A DNA stretch of 64,000 bases from DASXRA01 sp036558905. GTDB lineage: Bacteria > Actinomycetota > Actinomycetes > Mycobacteriales > Jatrophihabitantaceae. Shown one piece after another: positions 59,011-64,000 of this stretch. The translations under genes and the position numbers were made by a program. How positions within the stretch are numbered: position 1 is the first letter of the stretch; the number at the start of each line of letters is the position of its first letter. Under the pieces are notes generated by a model that saw only the letters and a program-made list of their open reading frames with translations, was not told the DNA's origin and ran no database searches. Where the stretch lies: contig DATBER010000105.1 of the NCBI GenBank assembly GCA_036558905.1, positions 1 through 64,000 of the forward strand. The letters are read 5' to 3'.

Positions 59011-60255
59011 ATGCGAGCGCTATGGAAAGTGCTGGTCCGGCACCGGGACTACCGGTTCCTGCTGGCCGCCGGCCTGGTCTCGCTGACCGGCGACTGGGTG
59101 CTTTCGATCGGCCTGACCTACTACGTCTACGCGGTCACCGGGTCGACGATGGCGTCCGGGACGGTGCTGTTGGCCTCGTTCCTGCCGCAGGTGCTGCTCG
59201 GGTCGCTGGCCGGGGTGTTCGTCGATCAGTGGGACCGCCGCCGCACGATGATCGGCGCCAACCTGATGCTGGCCGCCGGGTTGCTGCCGCTACTGGCCTT
59301 CGACGAGGCCCAGCGGGTGTGGATCGCGTACCTGGTCGTGCTCTACGAGAGCTGCGTCGAGCAGTTCTTCACGCCGGCCGAGTCTTCGCTGGTACCGCAC
59401 CTGGTGGCCGAACCCGACCTGATCAGCGCCAACGCGCTCAACGGCCAGAACCGCAACATCGCCCGGCTGGTCGGCGCGGCCCTCGGCGGGGTGGCGGCCG
59501 GGGTCGGCGGGGTCGCGCTCGTGACCGTCGTCGACGCCGCGACGTTCCTGCTGGCCGCCGGGCTGATCGTCCTGATCAAGGCCCGTCCCCGGCCCGTCGC
59601 GACGCGCCGCCCGTCTTTGCGCGACGAGTGGCGCAGTGGCCTTGAGCTGGCCCGCCGCGAGCCCACCCTGCGCATCCTGTTCCTGGTCGCGGCGGTCACG
59701 TCGGTGGGCGAGGGGATCATCGGCACGCTGGCCGCCCCGTTCGTTCGCGACGTGCTGCACGGCAGTGCCTCGGCGTACGGCACGATCAACGCGGCCCAGG
59801 CGGTGGGAGGTGTCGTCTCGGGCTTCGCTGCCGCGGCGGTCGCGCACCGGTTCGCCCCGCGATCGCTTCTCGCGTACGGCGCCGTGATGTTCGGTCTGGT
59901 CGACCTGGCGCTGTTCCTGTACCCGCTGGCGTACGTCGCGGTATGGCCGGCCGTCGTTTGCATGCTCGTGGTGGGGCTACCCGACGCGTTCGTCGTGGCT
60001 GGCGAGATGACGCTGTTCCAGCGGGCGTCGTCCGACTCGCACCGCGGCCGGGTGTTCGGGGCGCTGGGCGCCGTCCAGGGCGGCGCGATGCTGGCCGGGA
60101 CGTTGCTGGCCGGCGCGCTCGGCGACGTGATCGGCATCGTGCCGGTGATCGCCGTGCAGGGCGTGGGCTACGTCGTCGCCGGGCTGATCGTCGCGGTGTG
60201 GATGCCGCGCGCCGCCACGCCACAACGTCCGATCGTGCAACCGCTGGCCGCGTGA
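59011..60255 (+). CDS. MFS transporter (MefA/DUF894-like)
   Basis: Protein of 414 residues with about twelve helices. LVRHRDYRFLLAAGLVSLTG and DWVLSIGLTYYVYAVTGSTM at the start and motif A FVDQWDRRRTMIGANLMLAA are typical of macrolide-efflux (MefA/Enterobactin-exporter-like) MFS proteins. The final residues IVQPLAA and the TGA are encoded by a family A palindrome. It heads an ArsR-MFS cluster and has an operator array at its promoter. Confidence 0.88.
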   Translation: MRALWKVLVRHRDYRFLLAAGLVSLTGDWVLSIGLTYYVYAVTGSTMASGTVLLASFLPQVLLGSLAGVFVDQWDRRRTMIGANLMLAAGLLPLLAFDEAQRVWIAYLVVLYESCVEQFFTPAESSLVPHLVAEPDLISANALNGQNRNIARLVGAALGGVAAGVGGVALVTVVDAATFLLAAGLIVLIKARPRPVATRRPSLRDEWRSGLELARREPTLRILFLVAAVTSVGEGIIGTLAAPFVRDVLHGSASAYGTINAAQAVGGVVSGFAAAAVAHRFAPRSLLAYGAVMFGLVDLALFLYPLAYVAVWPAVVCMLVVGLPDAFVVAGEMTLFQRASSDSHRGRVFGALGAVQGGAMLAGTLLAGALGDVIGIVPVIAVQGVGYVVAGLIVAVWMPRAATPQRPIVQPLAA

Positions 60256-60278
60256 GGCGTCCCGATGTTGCACGATCG
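60230..60278. repeat. 49 bp palindrome (family A), supplies MFS C-terminus
   Basis: Copy overlapping the 3' end of the MFS gene. It encodes IVQPLAA and the TGA (from the GTGAG loop) and ends 4 bp before the ArsR start codon. Confidence 0.9.
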
Positions 60279-60282
60279 CGCC

Positions 60283-60858
60283 ATGACTGACGAGCGCCCA
60301 CCCATCGAACTGACCGATCCGCGGGCCTTGCGGGCCTACGCCCACCCGGTGCGCGGCAAGCTGCTCGGCCTGCTGCGCCGGCGCGGCCCGCTGACCGCCA
60401 CCGGGGCGGCCGAGCTGCTCGGCGAGAGCTCGGGCACCACTTCCTTCCACCTGCGCCAGCTGGCCAAGTACGGGCTGGTCGAGGAAGCCCCGGGCGGCAC
60501 CGGCCGGCAGAAGCCCTGGCAGGCCACGTCACTGCTGACGCACATCCCGCCGATCCAGGCCACCCCCGAGGCGGCCGAGGCGGCCAAGCAGCTGCGCATC
60601 TCCATGGCCCAGCGCTACTTCGAGTGGCTCGTCAGGTGGCTGCAACAGACCGACGACGAGACCGACGAGTGGCGCAGTGCCGCCCTGTTCGGTGACCGCA
60701 TCATCTGGGCCACGGCCGCCGAACTCGAGGACGTCAAGCAAGCCGTCGAAGACCTGATCGAGCCGTACGCCCGGCGGCTGACCGAGATCGCGGAGCGCCC
60801 GGAAGGGGCCCGGGAGATCAGCTACATCGCGTTCGCCTTCCCCATGGAGCCGCCGTGA
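60283..60858 (+). CDS. ArsR-family regulator
   Basis: Protein of 191 residues with winged HTH RAYAHPVRGKLLGLLRRRGP, TATGAAELLGESSGTTSFHL. The long C-terminus (RISMAQRYFEWLVRWLQQTD) fits the HTH_20 group that regulates MFS efflux genes. No arsenic-binding Cys motif is seen. ATG at 60283 lies 4 bp after a family A palindrome, leaving no ribosome site. Its stop overlaps the next GTG (GTGA). Confidence 0.88.
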   Translation: MTDERPPIELTDPRALRAYAHPVRGKLLGLLRRRGPLTATGAAELLGESSGTTSFHLRQLAKYGLVEEAPGGTGRQKPWQATSLLTHIPPIQATPEAAEAAKQLRISMAQRYFEWLVRWLQQTDDETDEWRSAALFGDRIIWATAAELEDVKQAVEDLIEPYARRLTEIAERPEGAREISYIAFAFPMEPP

Positions 60859-62108
60859 CTCTCCTGCGTGACGTGACATTCCGCCGCCTCTGGGCCGGCC
60901 AGACGGTCTCGCTGCTGGGCGATCAGATTTCACTGTTCGCCGTGCCGCTGACCGCGGTGCTCGTGCTGCACGCCGGCGCGACCCAGATGGGTCTGCTCAC
61001 CGCCGCCGGTCTGGTACCGAGCCTGCTCTTCTCGCTGAGCGCCGGGTCGCTGATCGACCGGCACGGGCACCGTCGCCGGATCATGATGGCCACCGACATC
61101 GGGCGAGCGCTGCTCATGGCCACCATCCCGCTCTCGTACGCGCTCGGCCGGCTGAGTCTGGGCCAGCTCTACGCCGTGACGTTCGCGGTCGGCACCCTCG
61201 ACGTGCTCTTCTTCGTCGCCTACAGCGCCCTGTTCGTCTCGGTGGTGCGGCCCGACGACTACGTGGCCGGCCAGTCGCTGCTCAACGGCAGCCGGGCGAT
61301 GTCGTTCATCCTGGGCCAGAGCGGGGCCGGGGTGCTGGTCGCCGCGTTCAGCCCGCCCGGCGCGATCGTGATCGACGCCGCGACGTTCCTGGTGTCGGCG
61401 TACGCGCTGGCCCGCATCCGGCCGGCCGAGCCGCCGACCTCGTCCGATGCCGGCCGGGGCCACCTGATGCGCGGCGTGCGGTTCATCGTCGGATCGCCCG
61501 TCCTGCGCGCGGCACTGGGTGCCACCGCCACGGTCAACTGCTTCACCTTCTCGTTCAACGCGATCATGATCCTGTACGCGACGACGGCCCTGCACATCCG
61601 CCCGGCGGCGCTGGGTCTGGTGCTCGGGGCGGGCGCGGTCGGCGGGCTGCTGGCCTCGGCGGTCACCCGACGGGTGAGCGATCGCATCGGCATCGGCCCG
61701 ACGTTCATCGTCGGCTGCGTGCTGTTCCCGGCGCCGCTCGCGCTCGTACCGCTGGCTGGTGGCTCGCACGACGTCGTGCTGGCCTGCCTGTTCGCCGCCG
61801 AGTTCGGCGCCGGCGCGGGCGTGATGCTGCTCGACATCTCGATCGGGGCGATCTTCGCCGGCGTCATCCCGGACGCGCTGCGCTCGCGGGTCAGCGGCGC
61901 GTACCGCACCGTCAACTACGGCGTCCGGCCGCTCGGCGCGCTGACCGGCGGCGTGCTGGGCAGCGCGATCGGGCTGCGTCCGACGCTGGCGCTTTCCGTG
62001 GCCGGAGCGGTCACCGGCGCGCTGTGGCTGGTGCGCTCGCCGGTCCCGCAGCTGCGTGAGCTCACGCCGGCGGCCGACCAGCAAGAAGACGCTTTACCTG
62101 TCGCGTAA
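60855..62108 (+). CDS. MFS transporter (MefA/DUF894-like)
   Basis: Protein of 417 residues with twelve helices. RDVTFRRLWAGQTVSLLGDQ at the N-terminus and motif A SLIDRHGHRRRIMMATD resemble MefA-type efflux pumps, as does the MFS gene on the other side of the ArsR gene, though the two proteins are not close copies. GTG start coupled to the ArsR stop (GTGA). Cargo unknown. Confidence 0.88.
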   Translation: MTLLRDVTFRRLWAGQTVSLLGDQISLFAVPLTAVLVLHAGATQMGLLTAAGLVPSLLFSLSAGSLIDRHGHRRRIMMATDIGRALLMATIPLSYALGRLSLGQLYAVTFAVGTLDVLFFVAYSALFVSVVRPDDYVAGQSLLNGSRAMSFILGQSGAGVLVAAFSPPGAIVIDAATFLVSAYALARIRPAEPPTSSDAGRGHLMRGVRFIVGSPVLRAALGATATVNCFTFSFNAIMILYATTALHIRPAALGLVLGAGAVGGLLASAVTRRVSDRIGIGPTFIVGCVLFPAPLALVPLAGGSHDVVLACLFAAEFGAGAGVMLLDISIGAIFAGVIPDALRSRVSGAYRTVNYGVRPLGALTGGVLGSAIGLRPTLALSVAGAVTGALWLVRSPVPQLRELTPAADQQEDALPVA

Positions 62109-62144
62109 TCGACACCGTGACGCGTCCCGGCGACCGTTTATGCC

Positions 62145-63566
62145 ATGACGACAACGACCATCGCGCAACCGGGAACGACCGCGCCCGCCGCCACATGGCA
62201 GCGCTGGCTGGCGCTGCCGGTCATCCTGGCCGGCGCCTTCATGATCACCCTCGACTTCTTCATCGTGAACGTCGCCGTGCCCTCGATGCAGGGCGAGCTG
62301 CACGCCAGCTCCACGTCCATCGAGTGGGTGGTGGCCGGGTACGGTCTGGCCTTCGCCGCCGGGCTGATCCTGGGCGGGCGGCTCGGCGACCACTACGGCC
62401 GGCGCAAGCTGTTCGCGATCGGCCTCGAGCTGTTCACGATTGCCTCGCTGGTCTGCGGGCTGGCTCCTACAGCCGGGCTGCTGATCGGCGCGCGCGTGCT
62501 GCAGGGAGCGTCGGCGGCGCTGATGTTCCCGCAGGTGCTGGCCATTCTCGGGCTGGCCTACGAGGGCCAGGACCGGGTGAAGGCGTTCACCGCGTACGGT
62601 CTCTCGCTCGGATTCGGAGGTATCGGCGGCCAGCTGATCGGCGGCGCGCTCATCCACGCCGACATCGCCGGCAGCGGCTGGCGGGCGTGCTTCCTGATCA
62701 ACCTGCCGGTGGGCCTGCTCGCCCTGCTGGTCACCCGCCGGTACGTACCCGAATCGCGGGCCGACGCTCAGGGGCGCCTGGACCTGATCGGGGCCGGGCT
62801 GATCGGCGCCGCGCTGGTCGCGATTGTGCTTCCGCTCGTGGAGGGCCGCCAGTACGGCTGGCCGACCTGGACGTGGATCTCGCTGGGTGTCGCTGTCGTG
62901 CTGCTGGCCGAGTTCGTGACGTGGGAGCGCCGGGTGGCCGCGCTGGGCCGTACTCCACTGGTCGACATGACCCTGTTCCGCGAGCGGGCGTTCAGCGCCG
63001 GGATGCTCACCACGCTGACGTTCTTCGCCGGCATGGCGTCGTTCTTCCTGGTGCTGGCCCTGTACCTGCAGCTCGGCCGGGGCATGGGCGCCCTCGAGTC
63101 CGGTGAGATCTTCAGCCTGCTCGGCATCGGCTTCCTGGCCACGTCGATGGCGTCGCAAGGCCTGGCCGCCAAATTCGGACGGCAGACCCTGGCGGTCGGC
63201 GCATTGGTGGTGGCTCTCGGCCTGGTGCTTTTCCGGATCTCGGCCGACGCGTCCACCCTGGCGTTGATCCCGGCGTTCGTGGTGGACGGCGCGGGCATCG
63301 GCCTGGTCATGGCGCCGCTGACGGCCACGGTGCTGAGCGGGCTCACCCCGCAGCACGCCGGCTCGGCGGCGGGCGTCCTCTCGTCGGTGCAACAGGTCGG
63401 CAACGCGTTGGGCGTCGCGATCATCGGCATCGTGTTCTACAACGCGGCCGGTTCGGGTTCGGGCGGTGCGGCGATCGTGCACGCCTTCGAGGTCAGCATC
63501 CCGTACCTGGTCGGGCTGGCGGTAGCGGTCGCCGCCCTGGTGCAGCTGTTGCCGCGACGGCGCTAG
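62145..63566 (+). CDS. MFS transporter, DHA2 (EmrB/QacA) type
   Basis: Drug:H+ antiporter of 473 residues with fourteen helices. It shows FMITLDFFIVNVAVPSMQGE (motif D1), motif A GGRLGDHYGRRKLFAIGL and RVLQGASAALMFPQVLAIL. It follows the ArsR-MFS operon with a 36 bp gap and may be read through from it. Substrate unknown. Confidence 0.9.
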   Translation: MTTTTIAQPGTTAPAATWQRWLALPVILAGAFMITLDFFIVNVAVPSMQGELHASSTSIEWVVAGYGLAFAAGLILGGRLGDHYGRRKLFAIGLELFTIASLVCGLAPTAGLLIGARVLQGASAALMFPQVLAILGLAYEGQDRVKAFTAYGLSLGFGGIGGQLIGGALIHADIAGSGWRACFLINLPVGLLALLVTRRYVPESRADAQGRLDLIGAGLIGAALVAIVLPLVEGRQYGWPTWTWISLGVAVVLLAEFVTWERRVAALGRTPLVDMTLFRERAFSAGMLTTLTFFAGMASFFLVLALYLQLGRGMGALESGEIFSLLGIGFLATSMASQGLAAKFGRQTLAVGALVVALGLVLFRISADASTLALIPAFVVDGAGIGLVMAPLTATVLSGLTPQHAGSAAGVLSSVQQVGNALGVAIIGIVFYNAAGSGSGGAAIVHAFEVSIPYLVGLAVAVAALVQLLPRRR

Positions 63567-63569
63567 CGT
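63564..63569 (+). promoter_or_regulatory. -10 box, leaderless start of acyP
   Basis: TAGCGT seven bases before GTG 63577; its TAG is also the stop codon of the upstream MFS gene. Confidence 0.5.
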
Positions 63570-63576
63570 CTCCCGG

Positions 63577-63849
63577 GTGGTAGTGCGGCTGACGGTCTGG
63601 GTCGAAGGACGCGTGCAGGGCGTCGGCTTCCGGTGGTGGACTCGCCGGGAGGCCGACGCCCTCGGCCTGTCCGGGTCGGCCACCAACCTGGCCGACGGCC
63701 GGGTCGAGGTGATCGCCGAGGGCTCCCGGGACGCCTGCGAGGCGCTGCTCGGCTGGCTCCAGAGTGACCGTACGCCAGGGTACGTCCGCGGCGTGACCTA
63801 CGAGTGGGCCGACGCGGACGGCCTACCGCCCGGGTTCAGGGCTCGATGA
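63577..63849 (+). CDS. acyP: acylphosphatase
   Basis: Hydrolyses acyl phosphates. Protein of 90 residues with the phosphate-binding loop EGRVQGVGFRWWTRREAD (catalytic Arg in GFR) and the catalytic Asn in GSATNLADGRVEVIAEG. The usual length for the family. GTG start with a leaderless -10 box. The 3' end overlaps the convergent PhzF-like gene by 14 bp. Confidence 0.93.
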   Translation: MVVRLTVWVEGRVQGVGFRWWTRREADALGLSGSATNLADGRVEVIAEGSRDACEALLGWLQSDRTPGYVRGVTYEWADADGLPPGFRAR

Positions 63850-64000
63850 GCAGTTCGCCGTCGACGATCGTGACGGCGCGACCCGTCAGGTGGACGCGAT
63901 CACCCCGCAGCGCCACGCGCAGCAGCCCGGTGCGCGACGACGCCTGTAGGCCGGTCAGGTCGAGACGGCCCAGCCGATCCGCCCAGTACGGGGTGAGCGC
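63836..64000 (-). CDS. PhzF-family isomerase, C-terminus only
   Basis: The last 54 residues before the TGA at 63836-63838 read ALTPYWADRLGRLDLTGLQA, then LLRVALRGDRVHLTGRAVTI and VDGELLIEP. This is the characteristic end of PhzF/diaminopimelate-epimerase-fold proteins (Q-x-S-x-RxG...GDRV-L-G-AVTV). In place of RGG the sequence has RTG. The rest lies beyond the right edge. Function of most PhzF homologues is unknown. Confidence 0.75.
   Translation of the reverse strand, partial: ALTPYWADRLGRLDLTGLQASSRTGLLRVALRGDRVHLTGRAVTIVDGELLIEP

Noticed and set aside
3783..60278. CRISPR array made from the repeated palindromes
   Set aside because: Copies are thousands of bases apart with no regular spacers and no cas genes.

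Overview
The window is about 70% GC, densely packed, and reads as the chromosome of a free-living actinobacterium (Actinomycetota). Supporting signs are ECF41 and ECF42 sigma factors, a glpD1-tetR-flavoprotein-lipid kinase block ordered like mycobacterial Rv2249c-Rv2252, DUF1501/DUF1800 and YraQ/TIGR03943 gene pairs, many GTG starts, and many genes with a TANNNT hexamer 6-7 nt before the start codon (probable leaderless mRNAs). Genus cannot be read from the sequence. There are no rRNA or tRNA genes, CRISPR arrays, phage genes or transposase genes.

Layout. 1-11.4 kb: acyl-CoA synthetase (cut by the left edge), a metallo-beta-lactamase-fold hydrolase, the glpD-tetR / flavoprotein-lipid kinase divergon, a SixA-type phosphatase, an alditol-oxidase-like flavoenzyme, a DyP peroxidase and a cysteine-desulfurase-like PLP enzyme. 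11.4-24.1 kb: a 5'-truncated phosphodiesterase/5'-nucleotidase fusion, methyltransferase, AraC regulator, an ABC exporter, DUF1801 and YdeI proteins, ECF41 sigma, a TetR/SDR divergon, HAD phosphatase, glutathione peroxidase and photolyase. 24.1-34.8 kb: a broken RskA-domain gene, a lipoprotein, a TetR-controlled hydrolase pair, the DGPF/ECF42 pair, aldo-keto reductase, MsrA, and an MFS-BlaI-CtaG operon. 34.9-46 kb: a LysR-hydrolase fusion, DUF1501/DUF1800, a second ECF41, a Drr-type ABC exporter, an LLM oxidoreductase, a TerB-like protein, a patch of decayed secreted-protein genes, and a second MsrA. 46-64 kb: an AidB-like/ferredoxin reductase/FolE operon facing a cysteine-rich regulator, HtrA protease, YraQ/TIGR03943, a TetR/SnoaL divergon, a secreted nuclease, an extra adenylate kinase, an ArsR-linked run of MFS transporters, acylphosphatase and a PhzF-like gene (cut by the right edge).

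The most unusual content is a set of small repeats rather than any one gene. (i) Eight copies of a 49-50 bp near-perfect palindrome with CGATCG ends. Six lie at gene borders or between genes. Two are translated in frame as residues 8-24 of GlpD and 6-22 of the lipid kinase, and two of the border copies supply the last codons and stop (IVQPSAA, IVQPLAA) of neighbouring proteins. (ii) Three copies of a 52 bp palindrome with TGATCA ends whose TGA doubles as a stop codon. (iii) Three MITE-like 165-174 bp elements with 22 bp terminal inverted repeats ending in CTAG/TTAG, located where the TAG also serves as a flanking stop codon or as part of a -10 box. Together they suggest small mobile or domesticated palindromes tuned to enter a compact genome without breaking genes.

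Functionally the window combines redox and repair functions (two MsrA, GPx, DyP, photolyase, AidB-like), glycerol/ether-lipid metabolism, efflux (six MFS or ABC systems), and many one-gene regulators with visible operators.
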